From Bradyrhizobium sp. MOS002 (GTDB lineage Bacteria; Pseudomonadota; Alphaproteobacteria; Rhizobiales; Xanthobacteraceae), in assembly GCF_003020115.1 (NCBI RefSeq), contig NZ_PYFX01000004.1:124001-188000 (forward strand): a stretch of 64,000 nucleotides of DNA, read 5' to 3'. Position numbers and translations under genes: made by a program. Within the stretch, counting starts at the first letter, position 1; every line of letters begins with the position of its first letter. Below the pieces are notes generated by a model. The model was not told the DNA's origin, made no database searches, and saw only the letters and a program-made list of their open reading frames with translations. This document shows positions 51,720 to 62,688 of this stretch, piece after piece.

Positions 51720-53156
51720 ATGGCCACGGAGATTTCGGCAACCAGCCTGTTCTGTGGTCCTGACCGCGCCATCGGCGACGACGTCACGCTGCGCCACGAC
51801 GGCGGCGTCATCACTGACATCTCCGGAGGAGCGGGGCCCGTCAGCCCTCGCTCCTTCGTCATACCCGCCTTCATCAACGCGCATGATCATGCCCGCGCGA
51901 CCGCGTCGTCCTTCGGCGCGGTCGGTATGCCCCTGGAAAGCTGGATCCTGCGGACCGCACTGGGCACGCCGGTCGATCCCTACCTGACCGCGACCTCCGC
52001 GCTGGCGCGGGCGGCGAAGGCCGGCTGCTCGGCGATGATGGTTCACTACACACGACCGAGCGGAACGATGCCCATCCTCGATGAAGCCAAGGCGATCGCG
52101 AGGGCTGCATCCGACGTCGGCATCCGCATCGCCTTCGCGCTGGCCGTGCGCGACCAGAATCCGATCGTCTATGGCGACGCTGAACCGGTTCTCGCCGGAC
52201 TTTCCAGCGACGACCGTAAGACCATCGAGGATCTCTTTGTCCGCGCGCCGATGCCGCCAAAGGCCTATATCGAATTGACCGACGCCATTGCCGCGGCGAT
52301 CGCTGGCCCGATGATCGATGTGCAGCTCGGGCCCGCCGGCGTGCAATGGTGCTCGAAGCCGCTGTTGCAAGCAGTGGCGGAAAATTCGGAGCGAACCGGC
52401 CGCCGCGTCCACATGCATCTGCTGGAGACCGTGTATCAGCGCGCCTGGGCCGATCAGCATTTTCCGGACATGGTGCGCTGGCTGCGCGACATCGGCTTCC
52501 TCTCGGAGCGGCTGACGCTGGCGCATTGCATCCACGCCCGTCCGGACGAGCTCGAGATGATCGCGGCCTCCGGCACGCGCATCGTCACCAATTTCAGCTC
52601 GAACATGCATTTGCGCTCGGGTCTGGCGCCCATCGCGGCCGCGCACAAATGCGGCTGTGCCATCGCTGTCGGTGTCGACGGGCTGGCGCTGGACGAGGAC
52701 GACGACATCCTGCGCGAGATGCGGCTTGTGCAGATGGTCCATGGCGGCCTCGGCTTCAAGGCGACGTGGGCGCCCGCCGAGATGTTCGCGCTCGCGATCC
52801 GCAACGGCCGTCGGGCCACGGGTGCGCCCGGCACGGGCGACCTTGTGCCCGGCAATCCCGCGGACTTCGTTGCGATCGATCTCGACCGGCTCGATCGCGA
52901 CCGGATCATGCCCGTCGATCCCATGGCGCTGCTGTTCGCGCGGGGCAATGCGTCCTTGGTGAAGGAGGTCGTGGTTGCGGGCAAGACGATCGTGAGGGAC
53001 GGGGTCTGCGCAGGCGTCGACCTTCCGGCTATCGAGCAGGAACTGCGTGCGATCTACCGCGCCAACGTCGGCAGGCTGTCGAATTTCCAGCGGATGTGGC
53101 CACCATTGTCTGAGCGACTATCCGGTTGGTTCGAGCAGCAACTCACCTGCGAATAG
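51720..53156 (+). CDS. amidohydrolase, guanine-deaminase/chlorohydrolase-like
   Basis: A 478-residue metal-dependent hydrolase. The first metal motif is FINAHDHARA. The catalytic HxHLxE motif reads HMHLLET. Another His is in LTLAHCIHA and the late Asp in VGVDGLALDED. The HxHLxE and AHC motifs fit aminohydrolases that release ammonia from N-heterocycles. The gene starts 18 bases after the binding protein and is co-transcribed with the transporter. It probably acts on the imported compound or its first product. Confidence 0.83.
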   Translation: MATEISATSLFCGPDRAIGDDVTLRHDGGVITDISGGAGPVSPRSFVIPAFINAHDHARATASSFGAVGMPLESWILRTALGTPVDPYLTATSALARAAKAGCSAMMVHYTRPSGTMPILDEAKAIARAASDVGIRIAFALAVRDQNPIVYGDAEPVLAGLSSDDRKTIEDLFVRAPMPPKAYIELTDAIAAAIAGPMIDVQLGPAGVQWCSKPLLQAVAENSERTGRRVHMHLLETVYQRAWADQHFPDMVRWLRDIGFLSERLTLAHCIHARPDELEMIAASGTRIVTNFSSNMHLRSGLAPIAAAHKCGCAIAVGVDGLALDEDDDILREMRLVQMVHGGLGFKATWAPAEMFALAIRNGRRATGAPGTGDLVPGNPADFVAIDLDRLDRDRIMPVDPMALLFARGNASLVKEVVVAGKTIVRDGVCAGVDLPAIEQELRAIYRANVGRLSNFQRMWPPLSERLSGWFEQQLTCE

Positions 53157-53302
53157 GGGGGAGCCATGATGCCCCTTTCTTGGTTGATATAAAACCGCGA
53201 TAGCTGATAGTCGGAACCTCGTCTGGTGATTGGTCCGGCCCTGGGCTACACCGTGCGCGGCCGCGCGCCGGCGCGGCCCATAATTCCCTTGAGGAGTCCC
53301 CG

Positions 53303-54211
53303 ATGCGTCTTCCCACCGTTCTTTTGGCCCTCACATGCCTTGCAACGGCCGCCTCCGCCGAAGACCTGTCGGGCACGCTCCAGAAGGTCAAAGAGACCAA
53401 GAAGATCACGCTGGGCTATCAGGAGGCCTCGGTCCCATTCAGCTATCTCGACGGCAACCAGAAACCGGTCGGCTTTGCCATGGATATCTGCCTCAGAATC
53501 GTGGATGCCGTGAAGAAACAGCTCGGCATGCCCGACATCGCCGTCGACTATCTGGCTGTGACGTCGTCAAACCGGATTCCGTTGATGGTCAACGGGACGC
53601 TCGATCTGCATTGCTCTGCGACCACCAACAACGCCGACCGCCAGAAGCAGGTCGCCTTCACCAACACGCACTTCCTCAGCGCGACCCGGTTTGCGGCCAA
53701 GAAGGCCGCAAAGATCAACACCATCGACGATCTCAAAGGCAAAGCGGTGACGGCGGTGGCCGGCTCGGTCAACCTGACCCAGCTCGCCAAGGTCAACACG
53801 GAGCGCAACCTCGGCATCAACGTGATGCCGGCCAAGGACCAGGCCGAAGCCTTCCTGTTATTGGAAACCGACCGCGCGCAGGCCTACGCGCTCGACGACG
53901 TGCAGCTCGCGGTCGCGATCGCGCGCTCGAAGGAACCACAGCTCTTCATGATCAGCGAGGAGACGTTCTCGAAGCCTGAGCCCTACGGGATCATGCTGCG
54001 GCGGGAGGATGCGCCGTTCAAGGCGCTGGCCGATCGCGCCACGGCAGAGCTCTATGCGAGCCCGGAGATCGAGGTCCTCTACAAGAGGTGGCTGGAATCG
54101 CCGACGCCGCCGAACGGCCTCAATTACAACGTCCCGATGTCGGGCGCCTTGCGCAACGCCTTCAAGAAGCCGAGCTCCAGCTTCGATCCAGATGTCTACG
54201 CGGTGAACTGA
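53303..54211 (+). CDS. amino-acid-type ABC transporter periplasmic binding protein
   Basis: A 302-residue type II binding protein. The signal peptide spans residues 1-19 (ending TAASAED). The mature part has TKKITLGYQEASVPFSYLDGNQKPVGFAMDICLRIVDAVKKQLG, the usual GltI-type start, and a DLHCSATTNNADRQKQVAFT ligand loop. Likely ligands are acidic or amide amino acids. TTGAGGAG precedes the ATG. No permease or ATPase follows; a palindromic repeat and a convergent gene come next. Confidence 0.87.
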   Translation: MRLPTVLLALTCLATAASAEDLSGTLQKVKETKKITLGYQEASVPFSYLDGNQKPVGFAMDICLRIVDAVKKQLGMPDIAVDYLAVTSSNRIPLMVNGTLDLHCSATTNNADRQKQVAFTNTHFLSATRFAAKKAAKINTIDDLKGKAVTAVAGSVNLTQLAKVNTERNLGINVMPAKDQAEAFLLLETDRAQAYALDDVQLAVAIARSKEPQLFMISEETFSKPEPYGIMLRREDAPFKALADRATAELYASPEIEVLYKRWLESPTPPNGLNYNVPMSGALRNAFKKPSSSFDPDVYAVN

Positions 54212-54262
54212 GCGAGCCCTGACGCATTCGCGGCGCAAAGGGACACGCTCCGCATTGTTGCG

Positions 54263-54385
54263 CCCTCTCCCCTTGCGGGAGAGGGCAGCTCCGCTGGTGG
54301 ATGCAGACTCGCTCGGGTGAGTGGTTTGTCTCCGCGGAAGCAGACCCCTCATCCGGCGCTTCGCGCCACCTTCTCCCGCAAGGGG
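54263..54385. repeat. composite palindromic repeat (CCCTCTCCC ends)
   Basis: A perfect hairpin CCCTCTCCC/GGGAGAGGG lies at 54263-54285 and a smaller one GGCGC/GCGCC at 54355-54367. Long-range arms CCCCTTGCGGGAGA (54269-54282) and TCTCCCGCAAGGGG (54372-54385) are perfect over 14 bases. It lies between two convergent genes and probably ends both transcripts. Confidence 0.85.
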
Positions 54386-54417
54386 ATGGCACTGTCTTCG
54401 TCGGCGAGCGTGCGACG

Positions 54418-55629
54418 CTAGGCGTTCGAATATTTCTTCAGCTCGAACCGCGCGATCTGGTTCCTGTGGACCTCGTCCGGGCCGTCGGCGAGACGTAGCA
54501 AACGCGCGGTCGCATAGGCCTGCGTCAAGCCGAAATCGTTCGACGTGCCGCCGCCGCCGTGGGCCTGGATCGCCCAGTCGATGATCTGGCAGGCCATGTT
54601 GGGCACGGCGACCTTGATCATCGCGATCTCGGCTTTTGCCACCTTGTTGCCGACGGTGTCCATCGCGTAAGCGGCGTTGAGCGTCAGCAGCCGGGCCTGC
54701 TCGATCATGATGCGGGCTTCTGCGATGCGCTCCTGCGTCACCGTCTGCTCGGAAACCGGCTTGCCGAAGGCGACGCGGCTGCGCACCCGGCGGCACATCT
54801 TCTCCAGCGTGCGTTCGGAGAGCCCGATCAGCCGCATGCAATGGTGGATACGGCCGGGGCCAAGGCGTCCCTGCGCGATCTCGAAACCGCGTCCCTCGCC
54901 GAGCAGCATGTTCTCCTTGGGGACCCGCACGTTGGTGAAGACGACTTCGGAGGCGCGATCGGGCACGCCGTAGAAGCCGAATACTGGCAGGGCGCGCTTG
55001 ACCTCGACGCCCGCTGTGTCCATCGGCACCAGGATCATGGATTGCTGCTTGTGGCGGTTCGCATTGTCAGGATCGGTCTTGCCCATGAAGATGCAGATCT
55101 TGCAGCGCGGGTCGGTCGCGTTGGTCGTGTACCATTTGCGACCGTTGATGACGTAATGGTCGCCGTCGCGGACGATCGAGCTTTCGATGTTAGTCGCGTC
55201 GGACGAGGCGACGGCAGGCTCGGTCATGGCGAAGCAGGAGCGGATTTCGCCTGCGAGCAGCGGCTTCAGCCAGCGCTCCTTGTCCTTCTCCGTGCCATAG
55301 CGCTCCAGCACCTCCATGTTGCCGGTATCGGGCGCCGAACAGTTGAACACTTCGGGCGCAAGATGCGAGCGGCCCATGACCTCGCAGAGCGGGGCATATT
55401 CGAGATTGGTCAGGCCTGCACCATGGCTGGATTCCGGCAGGAACAGGTTCCAGAGGCCTTCGCCGCGCGCCAGCGGCTTCAGCTCCTCGACGACCGGATA
55501 GACCTTCCAGGGCCCCAGCTCCTCCGCTTCGCGATAGAAGCGTTCTTCGTTCGGATAGATGTGCCGTTCCATGAAACTCTCGAGCCTGCGCTTGAGCTCG
55601 ACGACTTTGGGTGACATCGGGTAGAGCAT
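54418..55629 (-). CDS. acyl-CoA dehydrogenase
   Basis: A 403-residue flavoenzyme of the acyl-CoA dehydrogenase family. It shows the [18 protein letters not shown]-binding region, the [10 protein letters not shown] loop and the C-terminal [40 protein letters not shown] segment. It oxidises an acyl-CoA to the 2,3-enoyl form in the cytoplasm. ATG 55629 follows AAGGAG on its strand. It lies 41 bases after an acyl-CoA ligase gene on the same strand, so the pair activates and dehydrogenates a carboxylic acid. Confidence 0.92.
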   Translation of the reverse strand: MLYPMSPKVVELKRRLESFMERHIYPNEERFYREAEELGPWKVYPVVEELKPLARGEGLWNLFLPESSHGAGLTNLEYAPLCEVMGRSHLAPEVFNCSAPDTGNMEVLERYGTEKDKERWLKPLLAGEIRSCFAMTEPAVASSDATNIESSIVRDGDHYVINGRKWYTTNATDPRCKICIFMGKTDPDNANRHKQQSMILVPMDTAGVEVKRALPVFGFYGVPDRASEVVFTNVRVPKENMLLGEGRGFEIAQGRLGPGRIHHCMRLIGLSERTLEKMCRRVRSRVAFGKPVSEQTVTQERIAEARIMIEQARLLTLNAAYAMDTVGNKVAKAEIAMIKVAVPNMACQIIDWAIQAHGGGGTSNDFGLTQAYATARLLRLADGPDEVHRNQIARFELKKYSNA

Positions 55630-55670
55630 CTTTGTCTCCTTGATCGATGGACAGGCCGGGCGCGATCGGC

Positions 55671-57296
<1,626 letters not shown>

Positions 57297-57471
57297 CGTT
57301 TCCTCCGGAACGCCATGTCGTTGCATGACGTACGCCTTGATTTGCGCTTGAGGTTAGCGGAACGCCACACGACGTTCACGCAAAAAAGAGAGACTTGATT
57401 GCATGCGTCGGTTTTTCAGGGCTAAGTGATGCGAGCTGCCGGCGAAGCAGTGTCCGCCGGGGAGGAAACGG

Positions 57472-59325
57472 ATGACAGCGCAAAGACACAAGACCGGTGC
57501 AGCCGGCGAATCTACAATCGACATTGCCGCACTCCGTGCGCGCTATCGCGACGAGCGCGATCGCCGCCTGCGCACCGAAGGCAAGGCGCAATATGTCGAG
57601 GTGACCGGCGAGTTCGGCCGCTATCTCGACGATCCCTGGGCCAATTCCGGATTTGCGCGCGAGGCTGTCAGCGAACAGACCGAGGTGCTCGTCGTCGGCG
57701 GCGGCTTCGGCGGCCTTCTGTGCGGCGCGCGACTGCGCGAAGCCGGCATCGATGATTTCCGCGTTGTGGAAAAGGCCGCCGATTTCGGCGGCACCTGGTA
57801 CTGGAATCGTTACCCTGGTGCGGCCTGCGATACCGAGAGCTACATCTACCTGCCGTTGCTGGAAGAGACCGGCTACATGCCGGTGCGCAAATATGCGCGG
57901 GCACCCGAGATCTACGAACATTCGCGCCGCATCGGCCGTCACTTCGGTCTCTATGAGCGCGCGCTGTTTCAGACCGTCATCACGCGTATGGAGTGGCGGG
58001 AGCAGGAGGCACGTTGGCTGGTCGAGACCGATCGCGGTGATTGCATCCGTGCGCGCTTCGTCATCCCTGCTGGAGGCCCGCTGAGCCGTCCGAAGCTGCC
58101 GGGCATTCCCGGTATCGAAAGCTTCAAGGGACACAGCTTCCATACCAGCCGCTGGGATTACGCCTACACCGGAGGGACGGCCGAAGGTGGGCTGACTGGT
58201 CTTGCCGACAAACGCGTCGGCATCATCGGCACCGGCGCCACCGCCGTGCAATGCGTGCCGCATCTTGGCCGCTCGGCCAAGGAGCTCTACGTCTTCCAGC
58301 GTACGCCGTCGGCGATTGGCGTGCGCGACGACCGCCCGACGGATCAGAGCTGGGCGCAGGGGCTCAGGCCTGGCTGGCAGCGCGAGCGCATGGACAATTT
58401 CACCGCGGTGATCTCGGGCGAGCCATTCGAGCAGGATCTGGTGCAGGACGGCTGGACCGGCCTGCTCGGCGAGATCCTGCTGGCGCCGCGCCGCCAGAAG
58501 CAGCCGGTGACCTCGATCGAGGAGGCGCTCAAGGTCATCGAGCAGGCCGATTATCGCAAGATGGAAGAGATCCGGGCGCGCGTCGATGCCGTGGTGAAGG
58601 ACGAGGCGGCCGCGGCCGCACTCAAACCCTGGTACAAGGCGTTCTGCAAGCGCCCGTGCTTTCACGACGAATATCTCGACACTTTTAATCGATCCAACGT
58701 GCATCTCGTCGACACCAAAGGGCAGGGCGTCGAGCGCATCACCGAGAACGCCGTCGTGGTCGACGGCAATGCCTATGAACTCGACTGTCTGATCTATGCC
58801 AGCGGCTTTGAGGTCGGCACCGATTATGCCCGTCGCATGGGCTTTGAGGTCTATGGCCGAGGCGGGGTAAGCCTGTCCGAGCGGTGGCGCGACGGCGTCA
58901 AGACGATGCACGGCTTCTACAGCCGCGGCTTCCCGAACTGCTTCCTGATCGTCACGGTGCAGGCCGGCCAGAGCGCCAACTTCCCGCATATCATCGACGA
59001 GCAGTCGCAGCATATCGCCTATGTGATCGCCGAGGCGCGCAAGCGCAAAGCCCGGACGCTGGAGCCGACGGTCGAGGCCGAGAACGTCTGGGTCGAGGAG
59101 GTCGTCAAAGCCGCGCTCGGCCGCCAGACTTATCTGGCCGAATGCACGCCAGGTTATTACAACAATGAAGGCGTGTTCGATCCGATCGCGGCGAGAAACA
59201 GCCAGTATTGGCGCGGGCCGGTGGCATTCCTGCGGCTGCTCGACAAGTGGCGCAGGGAGGGCAATTTGGATGGACTGGAACTGTCGTATGATCACGCCAT
59301 GGAGTCGGCGCCTTCGTCCGGGTAA
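57472..59325 (+). CDS. Baeyer-Villiger-type flavin monooxygenase
   Basis: A 617-residue flavoprotein. The first dinucleotide fold is [15 protein letters not shown] (about residues 74-88). The BVMO fingerprint [13 protein letters not shown], the second NADPH fold IGTGATAVQ and the [17 protein letters not shown] stretch follow. The fingerprint ends with Asp in place of the commoner Pro. It inserts oxygen next to a ketone using NADPH and O2. The length and motifs match cyclic-ketone monooxygenases. With the divergent acyl-CoA ligase and dehydrogenase it may open cyclic ketones for beta-oxidation. Confidence 0.88.
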   Translation: MTAQRHKTGAAGESTIDIAALRARYRDERDRRLRTEGKAQYVEVTGEFGRYLDDPWANSGFAREAVSEQTEVLVVGGGFGGLLCGARLREAGIDDFRVVEKAADFGGTWYWNRYPGAACDTESYIYLPLLEETGYMPVRKYARAPEIYEHSRRIGRHFGLYERALFQTVITRMEWREQEARWLVETDRGDCIRARFVIPAGGPLSRPKLPGIPGIESFKGHSFHTSRWDYAYTGGTAEGGLTGLADKRVGIIGTGATAVQCVPHLGRSAKELYVFQRTPSAIGVRDDRPTDQSWAQGLRPGWQRERMDNFTAVISGEPFEQDLVQDGWTGLLGEILLAPRRQKQPVTSIEEALKVIEQADYRKMEEIRARVDAVVKDEAAAAALKPWYKAFCKRPCFHDEYLDTFNRSNVHLVDTKGQGVERITENAVVVDGNAYELDCLIYASGFEVGTDYARRMGFEVYGRGGVSLSERWRDGVKTMHGFYSRGFPNCFLIVTVQAGQSANFPHIIDEQSQHIAYVIAEARKRKARTLEPTVEAENVWVEEVVKAALGRQTYLAECTPGYYNNEGVFDPIAARNSQYWRGPVAFLRLLDKWRREGNLDGLELSYDHAMESAPSSG

Positions 59326-59364
59326 GCTCGGGCATTGGATCGCGCCAGAGAGAGGACATCGGAC

Positions 59365-60183
59365 ATGATCAGGGGCAGAGCTGTAGCTGGGGCGGTTTTT
59401 GGGACGATGACGCTGCTCGGCTGCCTGGCGTCCGCCGCCCACGCCGCGCAATGCGGCAGTTCGTCGGCCGGCTTCGAAACCTGGAAGCGCGAATTCAGCG
59501 CGGAGGCGCAGGGCAAGGGCGTCGGCCAGACCGCGCTCTCGGCGCTGATGCAGACCAATTACGCGAGTGCCACCATCGCGGCCGACCGCGGCCAGCGCAG
59601 CTTCTCGCTGACGCTCGACCAGTTCCTCGCCAAGCGCGGCGCCACCACCATCGTCGCCAAGGGTCGCCAGCTCAAGCAGTCGCAGGCCGCCTTGTTTGCC
59701 TCGATCCAGCAGCGCTATGGCGTCCCGCCGGGGCCGCTGATCGCGATCTGGGGCATGGAGACCGGCTTCGGCAGCCAGCGCGGCAACCAGAACATGCTCT
59801 CCTCGATTGCGACGCTCGCTTATGACTGCCGCCGTCCCGAATTCTTCACCGAGCAGCTCTATGCGGCCCTGAAGCTGGTCGATCGCGGCACGCTGTCAGG
59901 GGCAACCCGCGGCTCGATGCACGGCGAAGTCGGTCAAACCCAGTTCATGCCCAAGAACATTCTGGCCTACGGCACCGGTAATCTCGAAGTTGCCGCTAAT
60001 GCGCTCAACTCGACGGCGAATTTCCTCAAGGCCCATGGCTGGCGCGCAGGAGCCGGTTACCAGCCTGGCGAGCCGAATTTCGTCGCCATCGAGGCCTGGA
60101 ATGCCGCCGGCGTCTATCAGAAGGCGATCGCCCTGATGGGACGGCAGATCGACGAGGGAGGAGGGGCGGCCGCCTTGCGTTGA
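59365..60183 (+). CDS. lytic murein transglycosylase (MltB family)
   Basis: A 272-residue exported enzyme. The signal segment spans residues 1-27. The catalytic Glu132 sits in IWGMETGFGSQRGNQNML, and the GEVGQTQFMPKNILAYG motif is the MltB-type peptidoglycan-binding region. It cleaves the glycan backbone, forming anhydro-muramyl ends. No peptidoglycan-binding repeat is added at the C-terminus, so it is a compact form. It follows the monooxygenase by 39 bases but functional linkage is not implied. Confidence 0.9.
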   Translation: MIRGRAVAGAVFGTMTLLGCLASAAHAAQCGSSSAGFETWKREFSAEAQGKGVGQTALSALMQTNYASATIAADRGQRSFSLTLDQFLAKRGATTIVAKGRQLKQSQAALFASIQQRYGVPPGPLIAIWGMETGFGSQRGNQNMLSSIATLAYDCRRPEFFTEQLYAALKLVDRGTLSGATRGSMHGEVGQTQFMPKNILAYGTGNLEVAANALNSTANFLKAHGWRAGAGYQPGEPNFVAIEAWNAAGVYQKAIALMGRQIDEGGGAAALR

Positions 60184-60291
60184 GCTGGTCAGCAAGGCGT
60201 GATGCGCCGACAAGAGAAAGTTGTTGCCATCAGGAACCGACGGCACGAGGTTTGCTTTGATCGGACAGGGCTGGGCATGAGGAGACTCAAC

Positions 60292-60513
60292 ATGGCAACC
60301 CAGATCGTGATGGACCAGACTGGCGACACGCGCCACGAGTTTGATCCTGGCAATGCCGAAGCGCTGGCACGGGCCGAACGGCGCTTTCGGGAGCTGACCG
60401 GAGCGGGCTTCACTGCCGCGCTGCGAACCGGACCCGGCGAAGTCACCCGGATCCGGTCGTTTGACCCGACCGTGCAGGAAACGCTGTTCTATCCCCGCCT
60501 GGTCGGCGGTTGA
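60292..60513 (+). CDS. small protein of unknown function (73 residues)
   Basis: A 73-residue protein with an AGGAG site 7 bases before the ATG. Notable are the MDQTGDTRHEFDPGNAEALARAERRFRELTG stretch and the end FDPTVQETLFYPRLVGG. It is soluble and mixed helical. No family recognised. It precedes another unknown gene by 12 bases. Confidence 0.55.
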   Translation: MATQIVMDQTGDTRHEFDPGNAEALARAERRFRELTGAGFTAALRTGPGEVTRIRSFDPTVQETLFYPRLVGG

Positions 60514-60525
60514 TCTGAGCTGCTC

Positions 60526-60948
60526 ATGATCGCGGCAGTCTGGCTCCGCGCGCCAGCGCGTGCGCGTCTGCATGCGCTACGCGAACTCTATCGGCGCTTC
60601 TTCGGCGAAAACACGCCGGATGCCCGCGGCCGCCGGCTTCTGGCCGAATGGCTATCACCGGCGCAGCGCGCGCAATTCGAGCAGCAACGGTATTTCGATG
60701 TCGTTGGCTGCGACACCGGCAAGACCTATCGCATCCATTATGGCACCGCCGCCAATGTCCATGAGGTCGACGCCGCCGGAAATGCGACGATGGGGTGGTG
60801 CTTCGTCCCGTCGGGCTTTCTCGTCCCCGGCGACGTCATGCTCGCGCAGAAGATCGCGCTGGAGACCGACGAAAGGGGAGCACTCGCGCTCGCCAACAGG
60901 TTTCCGCCGGCAACGCATTCGGAGCACTTTTACCGGCGGCCGTTCTAG
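60526..60948 (+). CDS. unknown cytoplasmic protein (140 residues)
   Basis: A 140-residue protein with a basic N-terminus and a beta-rich segment including YFDVVGCDTGKTYRIHYGTAANVHEVDAAGNATMGWCFVPSGFLVPGDVMLAQKIALE. The final ALANRFPPATHSEHFYRRPF is compact. This looks like a conserved small domain whose name I cannot give. It is adjacent to the previous small gene and probably co-expressed. Confidence 0.6.
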   Translation: MIAAVWLRAPARARLHALRELYRRFFGENTPDARGRRLLAEWLSPAQRAQFEQQRYFDVVGCDTGKTYRIHYGTAANVHEVDAAGNATMGWCFVPSGFLVPGDVMLAQKIALETDERGALALANRFPPATHSEHFYRRPF

Positions 60949-60956
60949 GGCGGCTA

Positions 60957-61049
60957 TCAGTAATGTGTGGTGCGATAGGCATCTACCGCGTGCGCTGCAA
61001 AAACGCCGACGCTGCAAAGCGCGAGCAAGGCCGAGATCAGCTCGATCAT
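60957..61049 (-). CDS. micro-ORF, 30-residue membrane peptide
   Basis: A 30-residue peptide MIELISALLALCSVGVFAAH and a short tail. The start has a GGAGG-type site about 8 bases upstream. It overlaps the stop of the preceding micro-ORF as ATGA. One membrane helix is predicted by eye. Its reality rests on the ribosome site and coupling. Confidence 0.45.
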   Translation of the reverse strand: MIELISALLALCSVGVFAAHAVDAYRTTHY

Positions 61050-61129
61050 AGCTCGTCCTCCTGCGGCGGCAGGGCGACGAGGTGCTGACAGCAGGAATAA
61101 TCCCAGATCAGGTCGAGGAAGAATTGCAT
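61046..61129 (-). CDS. micro-ORF, 27-residue peptide coupled to the next
   Basis: A 27-residue peptide MQFFLDLIWDYSCCQHLVAL and a short acidic end, with AGGGACGG about 5 bases before the ATG on its strand. It contains two adjacent Cys. The stop overlaps the start of the 30-residue peptide. Confidence 0.4.
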   Translation of the reverse strand: MQFFLDLIWDYSCCQHLVALPPQEDEL

Positions 61130-61316
61130 GGTGGCCGTCCCTGTATGATTTTGACAACCAGATAACCAACCATCTGTTTCAGGCGTGTTTCGTCGCATCT
61201 GGAAACGGGTTTCTTGGGGGACCCCGGGCTGGTTTGTGCACTGCGGAGCCGCTACATCCCGCTCTTGCTTAATCCTGCTAGCCGCGAGGCGGCGCATCAC
61301 ATTGCGAGGCGAAATC

Positions 61317-61763
61317 ATGGCGCAGGTCGAGTGGTTCGACGATCTCACCATTGGAATGCGGTTCAAATCCCCCGAAGTTCATGTCACCGAGGCCGACATC
61401 AAGCGGTTCGCGGCCGAGTTCGATCCGCAGCCGATGCATCTCGACCACGAAGCCGCCAAGCAGACCCTGTTCAGGGGTCTCGCTGCCTCGGGATGGCACA
61501 CCGCCGCGATTGCCATGAGCCTCGCGATCCAGACCCGCCCCTTCGGCCCGCATCCTCTGATCGGCGCCGGCGTCGATGGGCTGCGCTGGACCATTCCGGT
61601 ACGTCCCGATGACCGCCTGCATCTGGTCGGGGAGGTCATCAGCCTGACGCCGTCGAAGTCGAAGCCGCAGGGCATCGCTCTGGTGAAATGGACGATGTTC
61701 AACCAGAACGGCGAGGAGGTTTACACCTTCACCCCGATCGCGATCGTGCCTCGCCGGGAGTAG
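61317..61763 (+). CDS. MaoC-like (R)-specific enoyl-CoA hydratase/dehydratase
   Basis: A 148-residue hot-dog fold protein. It carries the motif RFAAEFDPQPMHLDHEAA with the catalytic Asp/His pair of MaoC-type hydratases, followed by FRGLAASGWHTAAIAMSL. It hydrates a trans-2-enoyl-CoA, or removes water in reverse. ATG 61317 follows GCGAGGCG. It ends in a perfect hairpin terminator. It may serve the acyl-CoA pathway encoded at 54-57 kb. Confidence 0.88.
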   Translation: MAQVEWFDDLTIGMRFKSPEVHVTEADIKRFAAEFDPQPMHLDHEAAKQTLFRGLAASGWHTAAIAMSLAIQTRPFGPHPLIGAGVDGLRWTIPVRPDDRLHLVGEVISLTPSKSKPQGIALVKWTMFNQNGEEVYTFTPIAIVPRRE

Positions 61764-61799
61764 GGCAGGGTCGGAGCCCTACGCAGCCGACCCTGCCCT
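61762..61799 (+). terminator. strong hairpin terminator after maoC-like gene
   Basis: AGGGCAGGGTCGG and CCGACCCTGCCCT are perfect 13-base arms around a 12-base loop, ending in TT. The stem begins in the stop codon of the gene. It is GC-rich and well placed to end the transcript. Confidence 0.75.
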
Positions 61800-61855
61800 T
61801 GCGGGCCACCGGCAGAGGTGGTCATCTCAGTCCGGGGAACACGCTGGAGGCTGAC

Positions 61856-62368
61856 ATGAAACGATCTCTTTTCGCCGCCGGGTTACTGGCCGGCGCCTTG
61901 AGCGCAGTCGCTTTGACCGCAAGACCGGTGCAGGCGCAACAATCCAAGGTCGGCGACTGGACCATCGAGAAGCGCACGCAGGACGCACATTGCAATGCGA
62001 GCCGCGGCTACAAGGACAAGGAAGACGAGAACCGGGACTACGTCATCGTCATCACCTATTCCGAGAAGGCCATCGTCATCGTCATGATCTATGACGGCTG
62101 GGAGTGGGACAAGGTCGGCGAGATCCTCCGGGCCGATGTCGGCACCGATGACACCGATATCATGAAGAAGGCGAAGTGGGAGGTCATGGACAAGACCACC
62201 GTTCGCGGCATCTTCGAATACGATCAGTCCATGATGGACCGGCTGTCCAAGGCCAAGCGTCTCTCGCTCGATTTCGAGGACGATGACGACGACAGCATCG
62301 AGATGCAGGTGCCGCGTGCCGGTGAAGCGCTGGCGGCGCTGAAATTCTGCGAGGAGAATCGCAAGTAA
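61856..62368 (+). CDS. exported acidic protein of unknown function
   Basis: A 170-residue protein with a signal peptide (residues 1-27, ending PVQAQQ) and a TGGAGG site before the ATG. The mature part begins SKVGDWTIEKRTQDAHCNASRGYKDKED, close to the start of invasion-associated-type periplasmic proteins. It has many Asp residues near the end (EDDDDDSIEMQV) that might bind a metal. Two Cys residues (AHCNAS and KFCEEN) could form a disulfide. Confidence 0.6.
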   Translation: MKRSLFAAGLLAGALSAVALTARPVQAQQSKVGDWTIEKRTQDAHCNASRGYKDKEDENRDYVIVITYSEKAIVIVMIYDGWEWDKVGEILRADVGTDDTDIMKKAKWEVMDKTTVRGIFEYDQSMMDRLSKAKRLSLDFEDDDDDSIEMQVPRAGEALAALKFCEENRK

Positions 62369-62688
62369 GTTGCCGGAACCGGATGCGAAGCCGGCGGGAT
62401 CGGTGGCGACTGGATGCTGCAGCGGGCGCGACGCCTGATTCACCGCACACGTGACTCATCGCACACAGTCCGCGCGCTGTTCGCATTTATCCTAGTCTTT
62501 GGCGAAAACGTCCAAGCCGCATCCTGCGGTTGACGTTACGCAAGGACGATGTTCGATATTCCAGCATTTCGTTGCAACGTTTTCTCCGCGTCGACGGCGG
62601 CGATTGACCGGCCCGTCTCCTTCGCCAGTCCCCGGATCGAGATCTCGCGCGCAGGCGCGGGCCACACGCAGATTGCGTCGTCCGGCCG
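62369..62688. other. intergenic region upstream of LuxR-type gene
   Basis: About 320 bases with no supported gene. No clear terminator, operator or repeat was seen. The promoter of the LuxR-type gene should lie here. Confidence 0.4.

Noticed and set aside
49857..52742. 961-codon antisense open frame over the NMT1-type ABC operon
   Set aside because: It spans three clear genes on the other strand and shows no domain; composition is that of a GC-rich shadow.
57376..59451. 691-codon antisense open frame over the Baeyer-Villiger monooxygenase
   Set aside because: Covers a gene with clear flavin and NADPH motifs; the antisense product has no recognisable fold.
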